Assembly: GCA_902464965.1 (NCBI GenBank)
Contig: CABQLI010000097.1
Coordinates: 1-5,614, forward strand
DNA: 5,614 bases
Direction: 5' to 3'
DNA from: an uncultured Collinsella sp.
Lineage (GTDB): Bacteria; Actinomycetota; Coriobacteriia; Coriobacteriales; Coriobacteriaceae
Position 1 is the first letter of the stretch; every line of letters starts with the position of its first letter. Of this stretch, positions 1-5,600 are shown piece by piece. A program made the position numbers and the translations under genes. The notes beneath the pieces were generated by a model. That model saw only the letters and a program-made list of their open reading frames with translations. It did not search any database and had not been told where the DNA came from.

Positions 1-22
1 GGCACTTCAACATCATTGTCGC

Positions 23-63
23 AGCCCCGACCCGCGGTCACGAGCGGGGGCTCCTATCTTTTT
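23..63 (+). terminator. Possible weak terminator of an upstream gene
   Basis: AGCCCC at 23-28 can pair with GGGGCT at 47-52. An alternative fold pairs CCCGC at 31-35 with GCGGG at 44-48, plus AGCC/GGCT outside a 4-nt bulge. A short T run follows at 59-63 after a six-base gap, so it is not a textbook intrinsic terminator. It may end a gene lying to the left of the window. A stretch in the third frame (3-65, stop TAG at 63-65) could be the tail of such a gene, but it is too short to recognise. Confidence 0.3.
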
Positions 64-103
64 AGTGCCCTCGGATTGGGTCATAGTGTCTGTCCGTCCT
101 CTG

Positions 104-350
104 CCTGCGGCGCTTTCCATTGTTGGTGCAGAGGGCGCTTTGCCTACTCTGGCGGGCTTTCGCTGACTTTTGCTCCACCTGCGGCGCTGCCGTTGTTGGT
201 GCAGGGGGTAGCTTGCTCGCTCTGGTGCCCGTTCGCTGGCTTTGGCTTTGCCTGTGACGTTTTCATTGTTGGTGCTGAGTGCCTTGTTTCCCGTCCCAAA
301 TGATCTACCCCGGGTCCCCGGTGGTTGCGGTGGGCGTGTTTGGTTGGTGC
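104..350. repeat. Degenerate ~73-bp tandem repeat, three to four copies
   Basis: Units begin with CCTGCGGCGCT at 104 and 178 and the diverged CCTGTGACGTT at 251. Each carries the anchor TTGTTGGTGC about 16 bp later (120, 193, 266). The shorter core TTGGTGC occurs at 123, 196, 269 and again at 344, giving periods of 73, 73 and 75 bp. Hand alignment of units 1 and 2 gives roughly 70% identity with one gap. Unit 3 is recognisable for about 35 bp, and unit 4 only by its core. The period is not a multiple of three, and one-base indels separate units, so it is unlikely to be coding. This non-coding stretch lies just upstream of the DUF1846 gene's promoter. Its function is unknown. Confidence 0.6.
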
Positions 351-388
351 CTGTTGATGGTCTGGGTATCGGGGAGGGCGGGCTCCGT

Positions 389-394
389 TATAAT
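389..394 (+). promoter_or_regulatory. -10 element of the DUF1846 gene
   Basis: A perfect TATAAT lies at 389-394. No good -35 hexamer is found 16-18 bp upstream (366-371 is GTATCG), and there is no TGn extension, so strength may depend on an activator or on UP-type DNA. Transcription would begin near 401, leaving a leader of about 33 nt before the preferred start at 434. Confidence 0.55.
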
Positions 395-433
395 CGCCTA
401 GAACATTAAATGGAAACGGGACGGGAGCCATAT

Positions 434-1915
434 ATGCGCCAGGGTTTCGACAACGCGAAGTATATCGAGCTGCAGGCTGCTCACATTAAGGAGCGCATCT
501 CGCAGTTTGGCGGCAAGCTCTATTTGGAGTTTGGCGGTAAGCTGTTCGATGACTATCATGCGAGCCGCGTGCTGCCGGGTTTTGAACCGGACAGCAAGTT
601 CCGCATGCTCAAGAGCATCGCCGACGATGTCGAGGTTATCATCGCGATCAACGCGAACCACATCGAGAAAAACAAGGCTCGTGGTGACCTCGGCATTACC
701 TATGACGAGGATGTGCTGCGCCTGGTTGACCTGTTCCGCGGCAACGGCTTTGCCGTCGCGGCTGTGGTCATCACCCAGTACGCCGGCCAGCCCGCTGCCG
801 ATGTATTCCGCAACCGCCTGAACGCGCTCGGTATTCCCGCCAAGCTGCACTATCCCATCGAGGGGTATCCGCACGATGTCGATCTGATCGTGTCCGACGA
901 TGGCTACGGCAAGAACGAGTTTGTCGAGACCACCCGACCGCTCGTCGTGGTCACTGCCCCCGGTCCTGGCTCGGGCAAGCTTGCCACCTGCCTGTCTCAG
1001 CTCTATCACGAGCACAAGCATGGCACGGCCGCCGGCTATGCCAAGTTCGAGACCTTCCCTGTCTGGAATCTTCCTCTGACGCATCCGGTCAATATTGCCT
1101 ACGAGGCCGCCACGGCTGACCTCGACGACGCCAATATCATCGATTCGTTCCACCTTGAGGCCTACAACAAGACCACGGTCAACTACAACCGCGACGTCGA
1201 GGCCTTCCCGGTGGTCCGTGCCCTGATGGAAAAGATCCTGGGCAAGAGTCCCTACCAGAGTCCTACGGACATGGGCGTCAATATGGTCGGCTTTGCCATC
1301 ACCGATGACGATGCCTGCCGCGACGCTTCCAAGATGGAGATCGTCCGCCGCTACTTTACCGCGGTCGAAAATGTGCGCCGTACCGGCGTGGGCGATGAGC
1401 AAGTCGACCGTCTCAAGATTATTATGAAGAAAGCCGGCATCGATAAGAACTACTCACCGGCGCGCTCGGCGGCCCTCACCAGGGAGCAGCTGACGGGTGG
1501 TCCCGTGGGTGCCATGGTCATGCCCGATGGCTCCGTGGTGACCGGTAAGACCTCCACGCGCCTGGGCGCCGCAAGTTCGCTCATTATGAACGCCCTCAAG
1601 CATGTCTCGGGCGTCGACCTTGAGCTCGAGGTCATTAGCGATGAGGCGATCGAGCCCATCAGCAAGCTCAAGACGCATTTCCTGGGCAGCAAAAACCCGC
1701 GCCTCCACACCGACGAGACGCTTATGGCGCTCTCGATCACCTCGGCCACGAGTGAGACGGCCGCTCGCGTCCTTTCGGGCCTGGAGCAGCTGCGCGGTTG
1801 CGATGCCTTCTTTAGCGTGATCATCTCGCCGGCGGACGAGACGGTACTGCGCAAACTAGGTATCAACGTGTGCTGCGAGCCCAAGTTTGAGCGCCGCGGT
1901 TTCTTCCATCGCTAA
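434..1915 (+). CDS. UPF0371 / DUF1846 family protein of unknown function
   Basis: This 494-residue protein is closely similar, from end to end, to the UPF0371 (DUF1846) proteins of streptococci and other Gram-positives as I remember them, and its length is usual for the family. Conserved blocks visible here are LYLEFGGK (29-36), YHASRVLPGF (41-50), ITQYAGQP (113-120), APGPGSGK (175-182) and SPTDMGVNMVGF (276-287), followed by GSKNPRLH near the C-terminus. The glycine-rich APGPGSGK looks like a P-loop but is followed by Leu rather than Ser/Thr, so it is not a classical Walker A motif. No signal peptide or membrane segment is seen, so it should be cytosolic. I chose ATG 434 because GGGAG (423-427) sits 6 nt upstream. 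An in-frame ATG at 410 would have only a ~9-nt leader after the predicted transcription start and no ribosome binding site. The gene is monocistronic, with its own promoter and terminator. The family assignment is secure. The biochemical role is not known to me. Confidence 0.93.
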   Translation: MRQGFDNAKYIELQAAHIKERISQFGGKLYLEFGGKLFDDYHASRVLPGFEPDSKFRMLKSIADDVEVIIAINANHIEKNKARGDLGITYDEDVLRLVDLFRGNGFAVAAVVITQYAGQPAADVFRNRLNALGIPAKLHYPIEGYPHDVDLIVSDDGYGKNEFVETTRPLVVVTAPGPGSGKLATCLSQLYHEHKHGTAAGYAKFETFPVWNLPLTHPVNIAYEAATADLDDANIIDSFHLEAYNKTTVNYNRDVEAFPVVRALMEKILGKSPYQSPTDMGVNMVGFAITDDDACRDASKMEIVRRYFTAVENVRRTGVGDEQVDRLKIIMKKAGIDKNYSPARSAALTREQLTGGPVGAMVMPDGSVVTGKTSTRLGAASSLIMNALKHVSGVDLELEVISDEAIEPISKLKTHFLGSKNPRLHTDETLMALSITSATSETAARVLSGLEQLRGCDAFFSVIISPADETVLRKLGINVCCEPKFERRGFFHR

Positions 1916-1949
1916 GTTTGAAGCACCGCGGTAATTGCATTGCATTTTG

Positions 1950-1982
1950 GCCGTATCGGGTTAGCGCCCGGTACGGCTTTTT
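1950..1982 (+). terminator. Rho-independent terminator after the DUF1846 gene
   Basis: GCCGTATCGGG (1950-1960) pairs with CCCGGTACGGC (1967-1977) as an 11-bp stem with one T.G wobble. The loop is TTAGCG, and five T residues follow at 1978-1982. It lies 34 nt after the stop codon. Confidence 0.9.
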
Positions 1983-2048
1983 GATCAATAAAGCGCCTAT
2001 TTCGGCGAAAAATAGCTGTTTACCTGCCTAGAGACAATTTGAGCGGTA

Positions 2049-2054
2049 TACAAT
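2049..2054 (+). promoter_or_regulatory. Candidate -10 of the winged-helix gene
   Basis: TACAAT at 2049-2054 matches 5 of 6 consensus positions and is preceded by TA (TATACAAT). No convincing -35 is at the right spacing; TTTACC at 2019-2024 is too far away. Transcription from here would give a leader of about 110 nt before the start codon at 2172. The leader includes a small perfect hairpin, CATCC (2069-2073) with GGATG (2080-2084). Confidence 0.35.
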
Positions 2055-2171
2055 AACCGTAACTGTTTCATCCTTAGCGGGATGCCGCATGATGGATATT
2101 ACCTGCCATCGTGAGGTGTGTCGGTCGCGCACGGCGCGTTAGATGCTCGTGCTCGGTTTGAGGAGGCTGCT

Positions 2172-2510
2172 ATGGCGGGCAAGGGTCGTGCGAGTGTCAA
2201 CGATATGAAGCGTGTCGAGGTGCTGGTGTTGATGGAGATCGACCAGCAAACCGAAGACAATGGCGGGCCGTATGGTTTCTCGCGCAAAACGCTTGCCGAG
2301 CGCGTGGGGGTTTCGCCGTATCGTGCCCGCGCCGCAATCGATCGCTTGGATTCCGAAGGCATGATTGATGTCGTCTCGCGTTATAGCGACGACGGCGGTC
2401 AGCTTGCAAATGGCATTTGCCTCACCGAACGTGGCGAGTGGTATCTTGAGGGCGTCCGTACCGGCATGCTCGTTCAAGAAATGCTTGAGGACGAGGTTGC
2501 TGATCGATAG
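2172..2510 (+). CDS. Small winged-helix DNA-binding protein, hypothetical regulator
   Basis: This 112-residue soluble protein has a fold that reads as a winged helix of the MarR/PadR/ArsR general type. Helix 1 spans about 12-26 (MKRVEVLVLMEIDQQ). The helix-turn-helix spans 37-60, with a positioning helix around TLAERVGV (40-47) and a recognition helix around SPYRARAAIDRLD (48-60). The wing lies at 64-85, ending in the CLTERG turn common in such proteins, and a C-terminal helix (89-109) could mediate dimerisation. No ligand-binding or metal-binding domain is visible. ATG 2172 is chosen because AGGAGG (2161-2166) lies 5 nt upstream. A GTG at 2118 in the same frame lacks such support. The gene has its own terminator and lies ahead of pyrG, but nothing shows that it controls pyrG. 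It could bind its own long leader or distant targets. The fold call is fairly safe; function is unknown. Confidence 0.8.
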   Translation: MAGKGRASVNDMKRVEVLVLMEIDQQTEDNGGPYGFSRKTLAERVGVSPYRARAAIDRLDSEGMIDVVSRYSDDGGQLANGICLTERGEWYLEGVRTGMLVQEMLEDEVADR

Positions 2511-2534
2511 CAGCATGTAACCCTTGCCATAGCG

Positions 2535-2567
2535 ACGCCGCCTGGGAAACCGGGCGGCGTTTTGTTT
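2535..2567 (+). terminator. Rho-independent terminator after the winged-helix gene
   Basis: ACGCCGCCTGG (2535-2545) pairs with CCGGGCGGCGT (2550-2560) as an 11-bp stem with one T.G wobble, closed by a GAAA tetraloop at 2546-2549. TTTTGTTT follows at 2560-2567. It separates this gene from pyrG. Confidence 0.9.
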
Positions 2568-2601
2568 CAAGATTGAGAAATGCAATCGCACGCAAGAAAA
2601 A

Positions 2602-2633
2602 TTGCGAACGGTCCGCGGCGCGAGTATTACAAT
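2602..2633 (+). promoter_or_regulatory. Candidate pyrG promoter
   Basis: TTGCGA at 2602-2607 could serve as -35, with either TATTAC (2625-2630, 17-bp spacer) or TACAAT (2628-2633, 20-bp spacer) as -10. Transcription would start near 2637-2641. The ~50-nt leader can form a small hairpin, CCCGTA (2639-2644) with TACGGG (2665-2670), but no terminator-type T run follows it. Confidence 0.45.
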
Positions 2634-2688
2634 GAAGACCCGTAAGATGTGGATAAACAACTTCTACGGGAAGCGCAGGTAACTCAAT

Positions 2689-4350
2689 ATGACCAAGCAT
2701 GTGTTCGTAACCGGTGGCGTGGTTTCGTCCCTGGGCAAGGGTATTACCGCGGCCTCGCTGGGCCGTCTGCTCAAGTCGCGTGGCTACAAAGTAACGATGC
2801 AGAAGGCCGACCCGTATCTGAACGTCGACCCCGGTACCATGAGCCCCTTCCAGCATGGTGAGGTCTTCGTTACCGAGGATGGTTACGAGTCCGACCTGGA
2901 CCTGGGCCATTACGAGCGCTTTATTGATGAGAACCTGACCCGCGATTCCAACTTTACGACCGGCGCCATCTATAAGAGCTTGATCGCCCGCGAGCGTCGC
3001 GGCGACTTTTTGGGCGGTACCGTGCAGGTGATTCCTCACGTCACCAATGCCATTAAGGACAAGTTCCGCCGCATCGAGGAGCAGACCGGCTCCGATGTAG
3101 TCATCACCGAGCTGGGCGGCACGATCGGCGACATCGAGTCCCAACCGTTTGTCGAGGCCATCCGTCAGTACCGCAAGGAGGCCGGCCCCGAGAACGTCTG
3201 CTACATCCACGTGTCGCTCGTTCCCTATATCGCCGCCGCCCACGAGGTCAAGACCAAGCCCACGCAGCATTCCGTCAAGGAGCTCCGCAGCTTTGGCATC
3301 CAGCCCGATATCATCGTGCTGCGCTCCGACCACCATATCGATGACGCTATCCGCGGAAAGATCGCAAGCTTCTGCGACGTCGACACCGATTGTGTCTTTA
3401 CCAACGAGGACTGCACGAGCATTTACGATGTTCCGCAGCTGCTTGCCGAGCAGGACTTTGACCTGCGCATTTGCGAGCGCCTGGGTCTGGACCCGCGTGA
3501 GCGCGACATGAGCGAGTGGAACGAGTTCCTGCGCAAACAGAATCACGCCAACCATCACGCCGACAAGGTGAAGATCGCCGTCGTGGGCAAGTACACGCAG
3601 CTGCCCGATGCGTACCTGTCGGTTATCGAGGCCCTGCACCATGCGGGCGTCTTCTACGATCGCCATGTGGACGTCCAGCTGGTCGACGGCGAGAGCCTCG
3701 ACGAGCAGAATGTCTCCGAGGTTCTGGGCGACGCCTCGGGCATCCTGGTCCCCGGCGGCTTTGGCAAGCGCGCCCTGGAGGGCAAGATCCTCGCGGCCGA
3801 GTTTGCCCGTGAGCACAAGATTCCGTATCTGGGCATTTGCCTGGGTATGCAGGTGGCCGTGTGCGAGTTCGCCCGCAACGTCGTCGGCCTTGCCGGCGCC
3901 AGCTCCTCCGAGTTCGATCCGGACGGCCCGTTTAGCGTCATCGATCTGATGAGCTCGCAGGAGGACGTGACCGAGAAGGGCGGCACCATGCGCCTGGGCG
4001 CCTATCCGTGCAAGCTCGCCGCCGATACCCTTGCTCGCGAGGCATATGGCGAGGAGCTCGTCTACGAGCGTCACCGTCATCGCTTTGAGTTCAACAACGC
4101 CTTCCGTGACCAGCTCGAGGACGCCGGTTTGGTTATCTCGGGTCTGTCGCCCGACGAGCGCCTGGTCGAGATGGTCGAGCTGCCGCGCGACGTGCATCCG
4201 TGGTATGTGGCAACTCAGGCTCATCCCGAGTTCAAGAGCCGCCCGACCAACCCGCAGCCGCTGTTCCGCGAGTTCGTGCGCGCTTCGATCGGCCAGCACG
4301 AGGGTGTCGACCGTCTGCAGGTGACGCCCATGAACCTCGCTACGGACTAA
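2689..4350 (+). CDS. pyrG: CTP synthase (glutamine-hydrolysing)
   Basis: This 553-residue enzyme makes CTP from UTP, ATP and glutamine, the last step of pyrimidine nucleotide synthesis, in the cytosol. The N-terminal synthetase domain (about 1-270) begins with the P-loop GGVVSSLGKG (9-18), followed by KADPYLNVDPGTMSP (39-53), DLDLGHYER (69-77, with D71 a likely Mg ligand) and ELGGTIGDIESQPF (starting at E141). The C-terminal class I glutamine amidotransferase domain (about 295-535) has the nucleophile C384 in GICLGMQ and H512/E514 in HPEF, so the catalytic triad is complete. Length is slightly above the usual 530-550. The ribosome binding site is weak (AGG at 2677-2679, 9 nt before ATG), but the start fits the family's N-terminus exactly. 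xerD begins 2 nt after the stop. The leader lacks the GGGC-type initial sequence used for CTP-responsive slippage control of Bacillus pyrG. The gene looks intact and its codon use is strongly biased, as for a well-expressed gene. Confidence 0.99.
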   Translation: MTKHVFVTGGVVSSLGKGITAASLGRLLKSRGYKVTMQKADPYLNVDPGTMSPFQHGEVFVTEDGYESDLDLGHYERFIDENLTRDSNFTTGAIYKSLIARERRGDFLGGTVQVIPHVTNAIKDKFRRIEEQTGSDVVITELGGTIGDIESQPFVEAIRQYRKEAGPENVCYIHVSLVPYIAAAHEVKTKPTQHSVKELRSFGIQPDIIVLRSDHHIDDAIRGKIASFCDVDTDCVFTNEDCTSIYDVPQLLAEQDFDLRICERLGLDPRERDMSEWNEFLRKQNHANHHADKVKIAVVGKYTQLPDAYLSVIEALHHAGVFYDRHVDVQLVDGESLDEQNVSEVLGDASGILVPGGFGKRALEGKILAAEFAREHKIPYLGICLGMQVAVCEFARNVVGLAGASSSEFDPDGPFSVIDLMSSQEDVTEKGGTMRLGAYPCKLAADTLAREAYGEELVYERHRHRFEFNNAFRDQLEDAGLVISGLSPDERLVEMVELPRDVHPWYVATQAHPEFKSRPTNPQPLFREFVRASIGQHEGVDRLQVTPMNLATD

Positions 4351-4352
4351 GG

Positions 4353-5294
4353 GTGCCGGCGAATAAGGAACATACCGAAGCCACTCCCTCGTCGCTCGCC
4401 GTTGCGGCGGGGGAGTATCTTGATTACCTCGCGGTCGAGCGGGGTTTGGCGCGCAACACGATTGCGGCCTATCGTCGTGACCTGACGACGTACTGCGCCT
4501 ATCTGGAGCGGGCGGGTATTGTGTCTTTTGAAGAGGTGACCCGTCAGGTCGTGGAGGGCTTTGTCGCCGACCGTCGCGATGGGGGCTATTCCGATGCCTC
4601 GGTGGAGCGTGCGCTTGCGGCTGTGAAGGGCCTGCATGCCTTTTTGGTGCGCGATGGGGCTGTGGCCCAAAATCCAACGGCGGCGTTGCGCCTGCCTAAA
4701 AAGGCTGATCGTTTGCCGGAGTATCTATCGGTGGAGGATGTCTCGGCGCTGCTCGATCAAGACTTCCCCGAGGGCGAGATGGGCTTGCGCGACCATGCCA
4801 TCTTGGAAGTGCTCTACGGATGCGGCTTGCGCGTGAGTGAGCTGGTTGGGCTCGATGTGGGCGATATCCATATCGATGACGGGTTTGTCCTGGTGCGCGG
4901 TAAGGGCTCCAAGGAGCGTCTGGCCCCGTTGGTGGGAAGCGCGGCGCGTGCCCTGACACACTATATAGGTGATGGGCGCACTCTCCTGGCCGCCCATGCT
5001 CACGGGACGGAGACCTCGGCGGTCTTTTTAAATAAGAACGGACGTCGCCTGTCACGCCAGGCCGTGCATGCGATATGCGAGCGGTATGGGCGCCAGGTGG
5101 GGCTGGTGGGGCTCCATCCCCATACCTTGCGCCACTCCTTTGCCACCCACATGCTCGCGGGCGGTGCCGACTTGCGTGTGCTGCAGGAGATTTTGGGCCA
5201 TGCCGATATCTCGACCACGCAGGTCTACACGCATGTCGACCGCACGCAACTGACCGAGGTCTATCTGGCGGCGCATCCGCTGGCACATCGCTAG
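4353..5294 (+). CDS. xerD: Tyrosine recombinase XerD
   Basis: This 313-residue recombinase acts with a XerC-type partner at dif sites to resolve chromosome dimers before division. The N-terminal SAM-like core-binding domain (about 14-103) contains the typical ERGLARNTIAAYRRDL stretch. The catalytic domain (about 120-305) shows the full active-site set: R160 (GLRVSELVGLD), K184 (GKGSKER), H257-x-x-R260 (HTLRHSFATHML), H283 (LGHADISTTQ) and nucleophile Y292 (YTHV). The spacings R-K 24, H-H 26 and H-Y 9 equal those of E. coli XerD. The ending YTHVDRTQLTEVYLAAHP resembles XerD rather than XerC. GTG 4353 is preferred: it begins 2 nt after the pyrG stop, no in-frame ATG lies nearby, and it leaves only about 12 extra residues before the family's usual N-terminus. 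No good ribosome binding site is seen, so translation is probably coupled to pyrG. In many actinobacteria a NUDIX gene sits between these two; it is absent here. Confidence 0.95.
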   Translation: MPANKEHTEATPSSLAVAAGEYLDYLAVERGLARNTIAAYRRDLTTYCAYLERAGIVSFEEVTRQVVEGFVADRRDGGYSDASVERALAAVKGLHAFLVRDGAVAQNPTAALRLPKKADRLPEYLSVEDVSALLDQDFPEGEMGLRDHAILEVLYGCGLRVSELVGLDVGDIHIDDGFVLVRGKGSKERLAPLVGSAARALTHYIGDGRTLLAAHAHGTETSAVFLNKNGRRLSRQAVHAICERYGRQVGLVGLHPHTLRHSFATHMLAGGADLRVLQEILGHADISTTQVYTHVDRTQLTEVYLAAHPLAHR

Positions 5295-5310
5295 CACCTC
5301 GCTGACCTGC

Positions 5311-5324
5311 ATATTTATAAATAT
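5311..5324. repeat. Perfect 14-bp AT-only palindrome
   Basis: ATATTTATAAATAT is identical to its reverse complement. It lies 16 nt after the xerD stop and 5 nt before the large terminator stem. On the minus strand it extends the T-rich tract following that stem, so it may help termination in the reverse direction. Confidence 0.6.
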
Positions 5325-5329
5325 TAAAG

Positions 5330-5397
5330 GGGACGGGCCCCAGATTGCTGAGACGCACTTTTGCGCGCATGGGCAATCTGGGGCCCGTCCCATTTTT
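5330..5397. terminator. Terminator with a perfect 19-bp stem after xerD
   Basis: GGGACGGGCCCCAGATTGC (5330-5348) is the exact reverse complement of 5373-5391. The 24-nt loop holds a small inner hairpin, CGCA (5354-5357) with TGCG (5362-5365). TTTTT follows at 5393-5397, supporting termination of the pyrG-xerD transcript. On the other strand, CTTTAATATTT follows the stem, so it could act in both directions. The arms are much longer than the 8-11 bp of the other two terminators in this window. That suggests a dispersed intergenic repeat or miniature element doubling as terminator. Confidence 0.85.
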
Positions 5398-5489
5398 CGC
5401 CAGACACCGACGCGGTGGTGGGCCGTGTGTGTCGTGGGTGGGGGAGTTTGGGGGCGATGTGAACGGCGTGTAAAGGGACGTAAAAATCG

Positions 5490-5515
5490 CCTCAAGGTCA
5501 ACTTGAAGGTTGAGG
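5490..5515. promoter_or_regulatory. Dyad resembling a MerR-family operator
   Basis: CCTCAAG (5490-5496) and CTTGAAG (5502-5508) form an imperfect dyad (6 of 7 pairs) around GTCAA. An outer perfect pair is CCTCAA (5490-5495) with TTGAGG (5510-5515). The inner pattern is reminiscent of SoxR/MerR-type sites. On the minus strand TTGACC overlaps it as a possible -35, but no -10 at 17-20 bp is convincing. No MerR gene is in the window. Confidence 0.25.
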
Positions 5516-5559
5516 TTCGCGGGCGTGGTTCTACAGGTGGCATCACGCCTTTGCTGCAA

Positions 5560-5575
5560 ACACAACATATTGTGT
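5560..5575. promoter_or_regulatory. NrdR box (ribonucleotide reductase operator)
   Basis: The 16-mer ACACAACATATTGTGT matches the NrdR box consensus acaCwAtATaTwGtgt at 15 of 16 positions; only position 7, C for T, differs. The surrounding dyad is longer: AAACACAA (5558-5565) and TTGTGTTT (5570-5577) are perfect inverted arms around CATA. NrdR is the nucleotide-sensing repressor of ribonucleotide reductase genes and usually binds paired boxes. A second candidate begins at 5601. The regulated gene should start just beyond the right edge. Confidence 0.65.
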
Positions 5576-5578
5576 TTT

Positions 5579-5592
5579 CGAACATATGCTCG
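5579..5592. promoter_or_regulatory. Possible LexA (SOS) box
   Basis: CGAACATATGCTCG differs by one base from the Gram-positive SOS box pattern CGAACrnryGTTyG (C instead of T in the right half). It sits between the two NrdR-like sites. The mismatch falls in a conserved half-site base, so binding is uncertain. Confidence 0.35.
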
Positions 5593-5600
5593 GGGGTGTT

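Noticed and set aside
3..65. 3' end of an upstream gene (frame ending TAG at 63-65)
   Set aside because: Only 20 codons are visible, no family is recognisable, and the frame would run through the hairpin. It is mentioned only as a possibility.
16..303. 95-codon + strand frame through the 5' repeats
   Set aside because: Repeat units differ by one-base shifts and the period is not a multiple of three. Composition is odd and no start signal is present, so it is probably not coding.
104..350. Array of tRNA genes, suggested by the ~73-bp spacing
   Set aside because: No cloverleaf pairing, no GTTCGAnTC T-arm and no paired acceptor ends were found.
104..350. CRISPR array
   Set aside because: The repeats are contiguous and degenerate, with no short exact repeats separated by unrelated spacers, and no cas gene is present.
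398..1402. Minus-strand open frame (334 codons) opposite the DUF1846 gene
   Set aside because: The + strand encodes a protein colinear with a known family over the same bases. The antisense frame has no ribosome binding site or recognisable domain.
2634..2688. CTP-responsive slippage attenuator of the Bacillus pyrG type
   Set aside because: The predicted start region reads GAAGACCCG, without the initial GGGC. The leader hairpin is not followed by a T run.
2422..4677. Very long minus-strand open frame (751 codons) opposite pyrG
   Set aside because: It runs antisense through pyrG and across the winged-helix terminator. Its sequence is low-complexity and matches no family I know. pyrG on the + strand has every catalytic motif, so this is a by-product of GC-rich codon bias.
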